From the NCBI RefSeq assembly GCF_014646895.1, contig NZ_BMOD01000002.1, positions 248,001 through 312,000 on the forward strand: a stretch of DNA of 64,000 nucleotides, given 5' to 3'. Shown here in pieces: positions 35,081 to 43,581 of the stretch. Below the pieces are notes generated by a model, which had not been told where the DNA came from, made no database searches, and saw nothing but the letters and a program-made list of their open reading frames with translations. The DNA comes from Deinococcus roseus. Lineage in GTDB: Bacteria; Deinococcota; Deinococci; Deinococcales; Deinococcaceae. A program made the position numbers and the translations under genes. The first letter of the stretch is position 1; each line of letters begins with the position of its first letter.

Positions 35081-35745
35081 CCCCTCCACGTTTTGCAGCC
35101 CTGATTCCAGCAGCAGGAAGCGGGTCCAGGCTGGGTTTTGGCATCCCCAAAGCCCTGGTGGACCTGCAAGGCAAGACCTTGCTTGAGCGCGCCATTGAAA
35201 ACCTCGCTCCTCTGGTGGATGAGGTGGTGGTGGCCCTGCCAGAAGGCCAGTCCATCGAAAGCCCGGTCAAGCAGATTGTGGGAGGAAACACCCGTCAGGA
35301 CAGCGTGTTCCGGTTGCTGCAAGCCACCGAAGCCGATTTTGTGCTGATCCATGATGCAGCACGCCCTTTTCTGGGTGCAAAAGTGCTGGAACGCATCAAG
35401 GGAAGGGTGATCCAGAGTGGCGCTGTCACTGCAGCTCTGCCTGCCACAGACACCCTGGTGCATTCCTCGGGAGGGTTCTGGGGGTATCTGGTGGACCGCA
35501 GCAAGACCTGGGCCGTACAGACCCCACAGGCTTTCCGCAGAACGCTGATTCTGGACGCCCACCTGAAAGCATTGCAGGAAGGCTTTGAAGCCACCGATGA
35601 TGCAGGACTGGCCAACAAATACGGTTCCAACGTGGAACTGGTGCTGGGAGATTCCAGGCTGTTCAAAGTCACCACACCCGCAGATTTTGAACTGGCCACC
35701 GCTTTTGCGCAGCTCTGGGACCAGAAACGGAGCACCCCTTCATGA
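35077..35745 (+). CDS. ispD: 2-C-methyl-D-erythritol 4-phosphate cytidylyltransferase
   Basis: A 222-residue MEP-pathway enzyme that couples MEP to CTP. The nucleotide-binding start LIPAAGSGSRLGFGIPKAL, the VLIHDAARPF motif, AVQTPQAFRR and the late ATDDAGL with VELVLGDSRLFKVTTPAD are canonical. The ATG at 35077 overlaps the ubiX stop by 4 bp; a GTG twelve bases earlier is a weaker alternative. Its stop again overlaps ispE by ATGA. Together the two supply CDP-methylerythritol and its 2-phosphate for isoprenoids such as carotenoids and quinones. Confidence 0.95.
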   Translation: MTPPRFAALIPAAGSGSRLGFGIPKALVDLQGKTLLERAIENLAPLVDEVVVALPEGQSIESPVKQIVGGNTRQDSVFRLLQATEADFVLIHDAARPFLGAKVLERIKGRVIQSGAVTAALPATDTLVHSSGGFWGYLVDRSKTWAVQTPQAFRRTLILDAHLKALQEGFEATDDAGLANKYGSNVELVLGDSRLFKVTTPADFELATAFAQLWDQKRSTPS

Positions 35746-36581
35746 GCCAGATCCTGCAACGTTTTGCTCCGGCCAAAGTCAATCTGGGCCTCTCGGTGAC
35801 CGGGGTGCTGGACAATGGTTACCACACCCTGCACAGCCTGATGGTGCCCCTCTCCGTCGGAGATGACCTGACCTTCGAGGTTGCAGATGTTCTGACCCTG
35901 CAGGTCACAGGCGCAGACCTCCCCACCGATGAACGCAACCTCGTGTACCGTGCGGCCCAGGCTTACCTGCGTGCGGCAGACATCAAAACCGGAGTCAGGA
36001 TCACCCTGCACAAGAAGCTTCCTCTGGCTTCCGGTGTGGGAGGCGGGTCCAGCGATGCTGCCACCACCCTGATGGCTTTAAAAGAACTGTATCCCAGCAG
36101 CATGGATTTGCATCCCCTGGCAACATCCCTGGGTGCAGATGTACCGTTTTTCCTGATCCAGCAAGCCGCCCTTGCTGAAGGCATTGGAGAGAAACTGACC
36201 CCTGTGGAATTGCCCGAACTGCATCTGGTGCTGGTCAATCCAGGCACCGAGGTGAGTGCCCGTGATGCTTACCTGTGGCTGGACCAGAGTGGAGAATTCA
36301 CCGCAGAGCTTCCCCTCTCGAACATCTTGCATGCTTTAAAACACCGTCTAAATGTGCCTTACTTCAATGCACTGGAACCTGCTGTGGTCACCAGACATCC
36401 TGAAATTGCAGCTGTGCTGCAGACCCTCAGAGAAACGGGCCTGACCAGCCCCATGATGAGCGGATCCGGCAGCACCTGTTTTGCCCTGGCCCGCACTGCA
36501 AAAGAAGCAGGACAGGCCGTGCAAATCCTGAAATCCCATTTTCCCATGCATTGGTGCACTGCAGCCCACACCCTTGCTTAA
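35742..36581 (+). CDS. ispE: 4-(cytidine 5'-diphospho)-2-C-methyl-D-erythritol kinase
   Basis: A 279-residue GHMP kinase of the MEP pathway. The N-terminal FAPAKVNLGLSVTG, the ATP-binding LPLASGVGGGSSDAATTL and the C-terminal SPMMSGSGSTCFALA motifs are intact. Length is normal. ATGA coupling to ispD gives stoichiometric expression. The stop codon is 1 bp from the stop of the convergent FMN reductase gene, so transcripts from both sides must overlap. Confidence 0.95.
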   Translation: MSQILQRFAPAKVNLGLSVTGVLDNGYHTLHSLMVPLSVGDDLTFEVADVLTLQVTGADLPTDERNLVYRAAQAYLRAADIKTGVRITLHKKLPLASGVGGGSSDAATTLMALKELYPSSMDLHPLATSLGADVPFFLIQQAALAEGIGEKLTPVELPELHLVLVNPGTEVSARDAYLWLDQSGEFTAELPLSNILHALKHRLNVPYFNALEPAVVTRHPEIAAVLQTLRETGLTSPMMSGSGSTCFALARTAKEAGQAVQILKSHFPMHWCTAAHTLA

Positions 36582-36582
36582 A

Positions 36583-37152
36583 TCAACTGTTCAGTTTAAG
36601 GGTGATCCGGGCCAGGGTGTCCACCACCCTCTGCAGGGCTTTTTCATTCTTGCCTGTCAACTGGCCTGCCTCGTTGAAGGCTGTTTCGCAGTTGGTGACA
36701 GAAACGGTGTCTGGCAAAACAATGCAACCCAGACGGTGCAGCAAAAACACTGCAGCCTGTAAAGATCTGGCTCCCCCGTAAGGCCCAGGAGAAGCCGTGA
36801 TCACAGCCGCAGGTTTGTGCATGAAAGGATCTAGACCCCGCTCTGTGCCGTTTTTTCTGGACATCCAATCCAGCGTGTTTTTCAGCACTCCGGTCAGGCC
36901 ACCGTTGTATTCAGGAGAGGCCAGCAGCAGTCCCTGGTGTTCTTTCAACAGGGTTCTGAGCTGTACAGCCTGTTCAGGCAGGCCTTTTGCTTCCTCAATG
37001 TCTGCATCGTAGAGGGGCAGGGGGTAATCTTTCAGGTCAATGGGGGTGATCTCCAGGGTGTCTGGAGCCAGACGCAAAGCTTCGTAAAGGAGTTTCTTGT
37101 TCCAGGATTCGGTTCTCAGGCTGCCCGCAAAGGCCAGAATGCGCACGGTCAT
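36583..37152 (-). CDS. NADPH-dependent FMN reductase family protein
   Basis: A 189-residue flavodoxin-fold reductase. The phosphate-binding loop is AGSLRTESWNKKLL, followed by the family motif SPEYNGGLTGVLKNTLDWMSR and the PGPYGGARSLQ loop. Members reduce FMN, quinones, azo dyes or chromate with NAD(P)H; the physiological substrate is not determined here. GAGGTGAAG is the Shine-Dalgarno. A minus-strand TATACT at 37173-37178 is the likely -10, and it includes a GTATAC core like the one in the neighbouring gntR promoter, so control by that regulator is plausible. Confidence 0.88.
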   Translation of the reverse strand: MTVRILAFAGSLRTESWNKKLLYEALRLAPDTLEITPIDLKDYPLPLYDADIEEAKGLPEQAVQLRTLLKEHQGLLLASPEYNGGLTGVLKNTLDWMSRKNGTERGLDPFMHKPAAVITASPGPYGGARSLQAAVFLLHRLGCIVLPDTVSVTNCETAFNEAGQLTGKNEKALQRVVDTLARITLKLNS

Positions 37153-37173
37153 GGCTTCACCTCAATGCCTGAA

Positions 37174-37238
37174 GTATACCCATCTGGCCCTGCACCAGCG
37201 CAGCCACCCACACCAGAGAAAGCGTATACACGTATAAT
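37174..37238. promoter_or_regulatory. Divergent promoter region with GTATAC-type sites (FMN reductase / gntR)
   Basis: On the plus strand CGTATACACGTATAAT (37223-37238) contains the gntR -10 TATAAT and a direct repeat of CGTATA spaced by two bases. A second GTATAC (37174-37179) overlaps the minus-strand -10 of the FMN reductase. Such repeats within a gntR promoter usually mark autoregulation. Confidence 0.5.
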
Positions 37239-37288
37239 TTAGACATCCAATCCGCCCCTCTCTCTGGGCGAACTGAAAAGGGGTGAAC

Positions 37289-37945
37289 ATGAAACGCGGT
37301 TTTCAAACCAAAAGTCCATCCAGCACCCCTGAAATGATCGCCAATGCCCTCAGACAGGCCATCATTCAGGGCAAATACCGGGGAGGGGAACCTCTGCGGC
37401 AAGACGAGGTGGCCTCCGAATTCGGGGTCAGCAAAATTCCCGTCCGGGAAGCCCTATACCAGCTCAAAGCCGAGGGTCTGGTCACCTTCATCCCCAACCG
37501 GGGCTCGGTGGTCAGTGAACTGTCCATCGAAGAGGTCGATGAAATCTACCTGATGCGCATCGCCCTGGAACCCACCATTCTGGAACGGGCCATTCATGGC
37601 CTCACCCCCACCGACTTCATCCGGGCCAGAGGCTTGCTGGACGTGATGGACGAAACCGAAGACCCTGCAGGTCTGGCCGAACTCAACTGGGAATTCCACG
37701 CCACCCTGTATGGGGCCGCCAATTTGAACCGCCTGATGGAATCCATCCGCGTGCTGCACACCAACTCTGCCCGTTACATGGCCATTTATCTGGGCGGCGA
37801 GGACCGCAACAAAACCTCCCAGCAGGAGCACCGCAACCTGCTGCAGGCCTGCACCGAACGGGACCTCGAAAAATCCCGTCTGCTGCTGATCGAGCACCTG
37901 GAAACCGCGAAGCACCATCTGCTGGGGATTTTGAGGCAGGCGTAG
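37289..37945 (+). CDS. GntR-family transcriptional regulator (FadR/FCD subfamily)
   Basis: A 218-residue regulator. The N-terminal winged helix has GGEPLRQDEVASEFGVSKIP and REALYQLKAEGLVTFIPNRG. The C-terminal FCD domain carries the metal/ligand pattern, with LNWEFHATLYGAANLNRL and a late QQEHRNLLQACTERDLEKS. AAGGGG five bases before the ATG at 37289 favours it over a GTG six bases earlier. FCD regulators often sense carboxylic acids; the flanking acyl-CoA genes make a short-chain acid or acyl-CoA a reasonable guess. A structured repeat follows its stop by 3 bp. Confidence 0.9.
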   Translation: MKRGFQTKSPSSTPEMIANALRQAIIQGKYRGGEPLRQDEVASEFGVSKIPVREALYQLKAEGLVTFIPNRGSVVSELSIEEVDEIYLMRIALEPTILERAIHGLTPTDFIRARGLLDVMDETEDPAGLAELNWEFHATLYGAANLNRLMESIRVLHTNSARYMAIYLGGEDRNKTSQQEHRNLLQACTERDLEKSRLLLIEHLETAKHHLLGILRQA

Positions 37946-37948
37946 TTT

Positions 37949-38019
37949 TGTAGGGGCAAGGCGTGCAGAGGGACCAAGCTACGGTCCCTCGTTCTGCACA
38001 AGACAGCATGCCTCGCCCT
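37949..38019. repeat. Nested stem-loop repeat, copy 2
   Basis: Same layout as 11286-11357: TGTAGGGGC start, outer arms GGGCAAGGCGTGC/GCATGCCTCGCCC, middle pair TGCAGA/TCTGCA, inner stem AGGGACC/GGTCCCT, and the shared CACAAGACAGC on the right. It lies between the convergent gntR and acyl-CoA dehydrogenase genes and may terminate both. Confidence 0.75.
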
Positions 38020-38047
38020 TCCCTGTCCAGCCCTGGATCCAGTCCGC

Positions 38048-39217
38048 TCAGTCCGCGTATCTGGCCAGCAAATGCCGCCCGATGATCATGCGTTGCACTT
38101 CGCTGGTGCCTTCGCCAATCAGGGTCAGGCGGTTGTCGCGCCAGAAGCGTTCCACGGGGTATTCCCGGATGTAACCGTAGCCTCCCAGGATCTGGATGGC
38201 ATTGTCACAGGCGCGGTTTGCTGCTTCTGAGGCGTAAAGTTTTGCTTTTGCTGCTGCTTCCGTAAAAGGCTGGCCTGCATCTTTCAGGTGGGCGGCTTTG
38301 GAGATCAGCAGACGGGCAGCTTCCAGTTCGGTGCTCATGTCGGCAAGCTTGAACTGGATGGCCTGATGGTGGGCTATAGGTTTGCCAAACTGTGCACGGG
38401 AGAGGGCGTAACGGGTGGCGTATTCCATGGCTCCCCTGCCCAGACCCAGTGCCATTGCGCCAATCCCAATGCGACCTCCGTCCAGCACGCGCATCACGTC
38501 TTTGAAAGCCTCTCCCCTGTTGCCCAGCAGGGCTTCTTTTGGAAGGTGGATGTCTTCAAAGATGATCTGGGCGGTGTCGCTGGACCTCAGACCCAGTTTG
38601 TCTTCTTTGCGGCCCACACTGAAACCTGAAACCTCGTCCCGGTTGAACACGAAGGCGCTGATGCCATCGTTTTTGCCTTTGCCTTCTCTGGGGGGATCGG
38701 TGCGGGCAATCACCACGTAGGTGCCGCCCACAGAGCCCTGGGTGATGAAGTTTTTGGAGCCATTCAGGATCCAGCTGCCATCAGGCTGTTCCACGGCACG
38801 GGTTTGCAGACCTGCAGAATCAGAGCCGCTTCCAGCTTCGGTGAGGCCCCAGGCACCCAGCTTCTGGGCACTGGCGAGGTCTGGAATGAATTTCTTCTTC
38901 TGCTCTTCAGTCCCTGCAATGAGGATGTGGCCCTGGCACAGGCTGTTGTGGCTGGCCACGGTCAGGCACAGGCTGCCATCCACGCTGGCGAGTTCTTCGA
39001 TCAGCAGGGCAAAAGTGTGGGTGCTGAGGCCCGATCCACCGTACGCTTCTGGGGTGCAGGCACCCATCACGCCCATTTCACCAAGGTCTTTCACCAGATC
39101 ATGCGGAAAATGTCCGCTGTGGTCCCGTTCGGTGGCTCCGGGTTCGGCTTTCTGCAGCAGGTAGTCTTTGAGGCTCAGCACCATGGCTTTTTCTTCGTTT
39201 GAGATGTCAAACCACAT
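38048..39217 (-). CDS. Acyl-CoA dehydrogenase (possibly isovaleryl-CoA dehydrogenase)
   Basis: A 389-residue FAD enzyme that forms the alpha-beta double bond of an acyl-CoA. It has the signatures GAWGLTEAGSGSDSAGLQT and AIQILGGYGYIREYPVERFWRD, and the typical middle YALSRAQFGKPIAHHQAIQFKLAD. Size matches short/branched-chain members. AAGGAGC precedes the ATG at 39217. It is divergent from an enoyl-CoA hydratase and HMG-CoA lyase pair, which makes isovaleryl-CoA the most sensible substrate, but butyryl- or 2-methylacyl-CoA cannot be ruled out. Confidence 0.9.
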   Translation of the reverse strand: MWFDISNEEKAMVLSLKDYLLQKAEPGATERDHSGHFPHDLVKDLGEMGVMGACTPEAYGGSGLSTHTFALLIEELASVDGSLCLTVASHNSLCQGHILIAGTEEQKKKFIPDLASAQKLGAWGLTEAGSGSDSAGLQTRAVEQPDGSWILNGSKNFITQGSVGGTYVVIARTDPPREGKGKNDGISAFVFNRDEVSGFSVGRKEDKLGLRSSDTAQIIFEDIHLPKEALLGNRGEAFKDVMRVLDGGRIGIGAMALGLGRGAMEYATRYALSRAQFGKPIAHHQAIQFKLADMSTELEAARLLISKAAHLKDAGQPFTEAAAKAKLYASEAANRACDNAIQILGGYGYIREYPVERFWRDNRLTLIGEGTSEVQRMIIGRHLLARYAD

Positions 39218-39435
39218 TGGTTTGCTCCTTTTTGGGAAACACTGGTCCTGCCCAGGCTGGGTGCAGCTGGGGTCAGGTTTCTCGGGGAATTGTCTCAATA
39301 TATTACACTTTTTACGCGCATCGTTGTAAAATTGTCATACGTTTTTCAGTCTGTCGTTTGAAAGCTTCCCATCTGAGCATCTTTTGCGGGCATCTGTCAT
39401 GCTGAAAAAGGCATCCCATCCCTGCGAGGTTCTGA

Positions 39436-40218
39436 ATGTTACACATCCAGCACAATGGACCCATTGCCCGCCTGACCCTGGCCTCGCCAGAAAACCGCAA
39501 TGCCCTCAGTCCCCAGATGGTTCAGGACCTGCAAGAGGCTTTTGACCAGTTGAAAACCCACCCCACCACGCGGGTGATTGTGCTGTGCGCAGAAGGCAAG
39601 GTGTTTTGCAGTGGCGCAGATCTCAAGAACCTGCACCAGTTGCTCTCTGCCAGCAGCGAAGACAACCTGCATGATTCGCGCAAACTGGCCCAGCTTTTTG
39701 AGACCATCTACACCCATCCCAGACCCATCATTGCTGCCGTGGAGGGCAAAGCCATTGCAGGAGGGGCAGGTCTGGCCAGTGCCTGCGACCTGGTGGTGGC
39801 TTCCAGCGAGGCCAGTTTTGCCTACACCGAAGTCAAACTGGGCTTTGTGGCCGCCATTGTGATGGTCTTCCTGCTGCGTGCTGTGGGCGAAAAACACGCC
39901 CGTGAACTTTTGCTGACTGGAGAAGCGGTTTCTGCCGCAGATGCTTACCGCATGGGCCTGATCAACCGCCTGACCGAACCTGGACAGGCCCTCAGCAGGG
40001 CCACCCTTCTTGCTGAACACATCGCCCGCAATTCTCCGGTGGCCCTCTCCAGCACCAAATCCCTGCTGGCTTCTCTGCCTTCCATGGGTCTGCAAGAAGC
40101 CCTGAGCCACGCTGCCCAGATGAATGCCTGGGCCCGCACCACCGCAGATCTGAAAGAGGGCATCCAGAGTTTTCTGGAAAAACGTCCCCCTCGCTGGCAG
40201 GAGAACAGGGATGACTGA
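39436..40218 (+). CDS. Enoyl-CoA hydratase/isomerase family protein (methylglutaconyl-CoA hydratase candidate)
   Basis: A 260-residue crotonase-fold enzyme. The oxyanion-hole segments are CSGADLKNL and VEGKAIAGGAGLASACDLVVAS, followed by FAYTEVKLGFVAA, where a glutamate of the hydratase pair is expected. It shares an 8-bp overlap with the HMG-CoA lyase gene, so its product should feed that enzyme; 3-methylglutaconyl-CoA hydratase is the predicted activity. General beta-oxidation hydratase is the alternative. The ATG at 39436 begins the conserved N-terminal strand. Confidence 0.8.
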   Translation: MLHIQHNGPIARLTLASPENRNALSPQMVQDLQEAFDQLKTHPTTRVIVLCAEGKVFCSGADLKNLHQLLSASSEDNLHDSRKLAQLFETIYTHPRPIIAAVEGKAIAGGAGLASACDLVVASSEASFAYTEVKLGFVAAIVMVFLLRAVGEKHARELLLTGEAVSAADAYRMGLINRLTEPGQALSRATLLAEHIARNSPVALSSTKSLLASLPSMGLQEALSHAAQMNAWARTTADLKEGIQSFLEKRPPRWQENRDD

Positions 40219-41092
40219 AGCTCGCTTGATCCAGACCCTTTTTCCAGCAGGCATCAAATATGTGGAATGTCCCAGAGACGCCTGGCAGGGCCTGGAGCAT
40301 TTTGTGCCCACCGAAACCAAAATCCAGTACCTCCATGCACTGTTGGAAACGGGTTTCACCCACCTGGATCTGGGTTCCTTTGTCAGTCCAAAAGCGGTTC
40401 CCCAGATGCGAGACACCGAAGAGGTGCTCAGGGAACTGCCCGATCCTGCAGGGAGGGATTACCTGTGCATCGTTGCCAATGAAAGAGGCATGGAGCGCGC
40501 AGCCACACAGCCAAAAGTCACCAGTGTGGGTTTTCCCCTCTCCATTTCGGAGACCTTTCAATTGCGCAATGCCCATCAGACGCTGCCCGAAGCCTGGCAA
40601 CTGGTCCACCGTCTGAAGGTGCAGTCCGATGCAGCCAGCAAAAACCTGGTGGTTTACCTTTCCATGGGATTTGGCAATCCTTATGGAGATCCCTGGTCTG
40701 TCCAGCTTGTACAGGACGCCCTAGATCGACTTTTCGAACTGGGCATCTCTTCCATTGCCCTGGCAGACACCGTGGGTGTGGCCACCCCTGAACAGGTTGA
40801 GCAACTGTGTAACCAGCTCAGGGACCACATGAAAAAGGCTGAACTGGGTTTACACCTGCATGCACGCCCCGAACATGCCGACCCTCTGATCGAGGCAGGA
40901 TGGCAAGCTGGAATCCGCTGGTTTGAGGGTGCCATGGGGGGTTTTGGGGGCTGTCCTTTTGCTGCAGATGATCTGGTGGGCAACCTTCCCACCGAGCTGG
41001 TTTTGCGACATTTCAAGTCAGATGTCCATCTGAATCGGGAGGTCTTAAGGCTTGTTCAAAAGGTTTTTTGTGACCCAGCAGCAGACTTTTAA
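40211..41092 (+). CDS. Hydroxymethylglutaryl-CoA lyase
   Basis: A 293-residue TIM-barrel lyase that splits HMG-CoA to acetoacetate and acetyl-CoA. Family marks are the N-terminal VECPRDAWQGLEHFVPTETK (in place of the usual EVGPRDGLQ), ALADTVGVATPEQV, HLHARPEHADPLIEAG and the catalytic-cysteine loop GGFGGCPFAADDLVGNLPTE. The unusual VECPRDAWQG deviates from the consensus arginine/aspartate loop only in flanking positions; the R-D pair is kept. It is coupled by overlap to the hydratase gene and ends the leucine-degradation set. Confidence 0.82.
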   Translation: MTEARLIQTLFPAGIKYVECPRDAWQGLEHFVPTETKIQYLHALLETGFTHLDLGSFVSPKAVPQMRDTEEVLRELPDPAGRDYLCIVANERGMERAATQPKVTSVGFPLSISETFQLRNAHQTLPEAWQLVHRLKVQSDAASKNLVVYLSMGFGNPYGDPWSVQLVQDALDRLFELGISSIALADTVGVATPEQVEQLCNQLRDHMKKAELGLHLHARPEHADPLIEAGWQAGIRWFEGAMGGFGGCPFAADDLVGNLPTELVLRHFKSDVHLNREVLRLVQKVFCDPAADF

Positions 41093-41202
41093 ACACATTT
41101 GTGTAACAATTGGTGAGTGTGGAGATGGGGTCAGAACGGTCCCTGTTGCATCTGTTCTGTACCAGAGTGGGTAGATGCTTCATCTCGTGAGGTCTTTTCC
41201 TG

Positions 41203-42858
41203 ATGCTTGAACAAACCCCTAACGTAAGAAATGACGACATTGATATCGTCAAACTGTTTGGTACCCTGCGCCGCAATGCCCTGCTCATTGGCATCAGCGT
41301 AGCTCTCACTGGTGGATTGACTTATTTTATCAGCAAACAACAAGCTCCCCAGTACGAAGCTGTAAGCAGCGTCATCGCTGTCAAATCCGAAACCGGCAAC
41401 AGCATCATGAACAACACGCTGGTTTCTGCACCACCCCTCCCCCAGGGAGCGGTGGAAAAAGCCATTCACGGCAGAACCGTCATCGAGCAGATCATCCAGG
41501 GTTTGAAGAAAAGCAAACTCCCTGCGGCAGAGCAGCAAAACCTCATTGAGGCCCTCAACAAAGAGTTGAGACGCAACAATTTCAAGCTCTTGCGGGTCAA
41601 AGCCAAACTGGACAACCAGCTCACCGGTGTGTACGAAATCAGTGGGCAGGCAGGCACCCCTCTGGGTGCACAGGTGCTGGCCAATGTGGCTGTGGATGCC
41701 ATTCTGAACTGGGACCTGCAACGTGCCACCTCCCGTTTGATCCGGGCCAAAAGCAGTCTGGAACAGCAGGTTGTTTCACTGAACCAGAGCCTCAAAGGGG
41801 TAAAAGCAGACAGCATCGAACAGCAAACCTTCATCACGGCACGGGCCAATGTGATGCAAAACCTGGCCCAGATCGAAGTGTTTGAAAAAGCTGCAACGGG
41901 CACCCTGACCCTGGTTTCTGAGGCAGAAGAGCCTTCAGAAGCCATTGCTCCCAAGCCCCTGCGCAATGCTGCCCTGGCTGGTTTGCTGGCACTGTTCCTG
42001 GCTGCTGGTTTCGCATTGATTTCGGATGCCCTGCGCAAACGCATCGAATCGGATGAAGACCTCACCCACTTTGGTGCACCCGTGCTGGGCAAACTGCCCA
42101 AGCTGACCGGGAAAACCCTGCAACGGGGCATCATCGAAAGTGCCCGCTCCGGCATGCTTTACGAAGCCATTGGTTTCCTGCGGGTCAGCCTGATGAGTTA
42201 CACCGAAGGCACCACTGGCCCCAGACGACTGGTGGTTTCAAGTTCACGCTCTGGTGAAGGGAAATCCAGCGTGACCGCTTCTCTTGCAGAAGGTCTGGCC
42301 AACTCTGGACTCAAAGTTCTGATTGTGGACCTGGACTTGCACAGACCCACCCAGCACAAGGTGTGGTCCCAGATCAAACCTCTGGGATGGCACTCTTTGC
42401 CCGGAGCAGACAGCAATCCCAGTGTTCCCGCACGGGACATTCAAACGGCCCTCACCAACCCCAAAGCTGCCCAGGCCTTGCAGGTCAGTCAGGGCATCGA
42501 CATGTTGCCTGCAGGCATTCCACAACGCTCTGCTTCCCATGTGATCAACAATTCCAAATTGCAGGAATTGCTGGACCGCTGGGACAAGAGTTACGATGTG
42601 GTGCTGCTGGACAGCCCTCCCATTCTGGCCCTCGCTGATGCACTCACTGTTTCGAGGTTCACCCAGGGCATCCTGATGGTGGTGGAAGCCAACCAGACCA
42701 CCTACGCCAATGTGGAAGCCACACTCAAAAACATCCGTACTGCTGGTTGCCACCTGATTGGCTTTGTGCTCAACAAAGTCACCAGTCGCAAAGATGGGTA
42801 TTACTACTACTATTACAGTTACCGTCCAGAAGCAGAAAAAGTCCGAAAACAGTCCTAA
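41203..42858 (+). CDS. Wzz/Wzc-type polysaccharide co-polymerase and tyrosine autokinase
   Basis: A 551-residue fusion. The N-terminal Wzz domain has membrane helices near residues 28-48 and 255-275, with a coiled periplasmic part between. The C-terminal BY-kinase domain has Walker A SSSRSGEGKSSV, Walker A' VLIVDLDLHRP and Walker B VVLLDSPPI, and ends in a tyrosine cluster (YYYYYYSYRP), the autophosphorylation site. These proteins set chain length and drive export of capsule or exopolysaccharide. It is the first gene of the plus-strand arm of the locus. No phosphatase partner is visible. Confidence 0.93.
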   Translation: MLEQTPNVRNDDIDIVKLFGTLRRNALLIGISVALTGGLTYFISKQQAPQYEAVSSVIAVKSETGNSIMNNTLVSAPPLPQGAVEKAIHGRTVIEQIIQGLKKSKLPAAEQQNLIEALNKELRRNNFKLLRVKAKLDNQLTGVYEISGQAGTPLGAQVLANVAVDAILNWDLQRATSRLIRAKSSLEQQVVSLNQSLKGVKADSIEQQTFITARANVMQNLAQIEVFEKAATGTLTLVSEAEEPSEAIAPKPLRNAALAGLLALFLAAGFALISDALRKRIESDEDLTHFGAPVLGKLPKLTGKTLQRGIIESARSGMLYEAIGFLRVSLMSYTEGTTGPRRLVVSSSRSGEGKSSVTASLAEGLANSGLKVLIVDLDLHRPTQHKVWSQIKPLGWHSLPGADSNPSVPARDIQTALTNPKAAQALQVSQGIDMLPAGIPQRSASHVINNSKLQELLDRWDKSYDVVLLDSPPILALADALTVSRFTQGILMVVEANQTTYANVEATLKNIRTAGCHLIGFVLNKVTSRKDGYYYYYYSYRPEAEKVRKQS

Positions 42859-42861
42859 GCC

Positions 42862-42882
42862 TGTACCAGTTTGTGGTACAAT
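42862..42882 (+). promoter_or_regulatory. Inverted repeat TGTACCA-N5-TGGTACA overlapping an extended -10
   Basis: A perfect 7-bp inverted repeat (42862-42880). Its right half is part of TGGTACAAT, an extended -10 promoter (TGN-TANNNT) at 42874-42882, about 38 bp ahead of the secreted-protein ATG. It could equally be the terminator stem of the kinase gene, as ATTTTCT follows. Confidence 0.5.
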
Positions 42883-42919
42883 TTTCTCTGGGTAGTTTTA
42901 TTCCTAAAGGGGGTATTCA

Positions 42920-43414
42920 ATGAAAAAGAAAGCCATGATCATCGCAGCATTGCTGGGGGTCGCAGCCATTGGGCCTGCCACTTCCATTGCTTTTGCGCAA
43001 ACTGTAACCGCATCCGAACAGAGTGGACTGAGTGGGTTCCAAGTGATTGACATTCTGGTCAAAGCCACTTCCATTGGCAAGCTCAGCGATGCACAACTGC
43101 GCAGCCTGGTGCCACCTCGTGAAAAGGGTGCACAGGCCCTGTATGATCTCATCCTGATCAAAACCTGCTTGCAGCAGACCACCCTGGACAACCTGATCAC
43201 CCTGGGTGATGAGAAAGCCACCAACCTGCTGGTGGCCAAGGCCGCTGTGGAGTTCCGCACCTGCAAACCCGTGAACGATGCAGCCCTGGCCGCTGACCTG
43301 AACTCTGGCAAGTTTGATTTCAGCAACGCTGGCAGCCTGCAGGCCTTCCTGGTCAGCAGTGGCAACAGCGCCATTGTTCGCGACCTGCTGAACGGCGTTA
43401 CGCCCACCAAATAA
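42920..43414 (+). CDS. Unknown secreted protein (164 residues)
   Basis: A 164-residue protein with a clear signal peptide (MKKKAMIIAALLGVAAIGP, cleavage after AFA near residue 26). The mature part is mainly helical, with two cysteines (IKTCLQQ, FRTCKPV) able to form a disulfide. No family is recognised. A strong AAAGGGGG Shine-Dalgarno and an own promoter and terminator suggest high, independent expression. Its place between the autokinase and the TPR/ligase genes hints at an envelope role in polysaccharide export, but that is inference. Confidence 0.75.
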   Translation: MKKKAMIIAALLGVAAIGPATSIAFAQTVTASEQSGLSGFQVIDILVKATSIGKLSDAQLRSLVPPREKGAQALYDLILIKTCLQQTTLDNLITLGDEKATNLLVAKAAVEFRTCKPVNDAALAADLNSGKFDFSNAGSLQAFLVSSGNSAIVRDLLNGVTPTK

Positions 43415-43429
43415 GCATCAACATGATGC

Positions 43430-43465
43430 ATGGTCGCCATTTTCGGATGGCGGCCATTTTGTTTT
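43430..43465 (+). terminator. Terminator after the secreted protein
   Basis: ATGGTCGCCAT/ATGGCGGCCAT (11 bp with one G-U pair) with a 6-base loop, then TTTGTTTT. Confidence 0.85.
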
Positions 43466-43482
43466 CAGGTGCTTGAGGTGGT

Positions 43483-43522
43483 GTGCAGCGTTTTGAGGTG
43501 CAGCGTTTTGAAGTGTTTTGAG
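43483..43522. repeat. 15-bp tandem repeat GTGCAGCGTTTTGAG
   Basis: Two nearly identical copies (43483-43497, 43498-43512) followed by a shortened third, GTGTTTTGAG (43513-43522), in the leader ahead of the TPR gene. Confidence 0.7.
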
Positions 43523-43581
43523 GTTTTGCTCTGCAAAGTGGCTGAGACCTGATTCCTTCCAGAAACAGCAAAGGAGACAGA

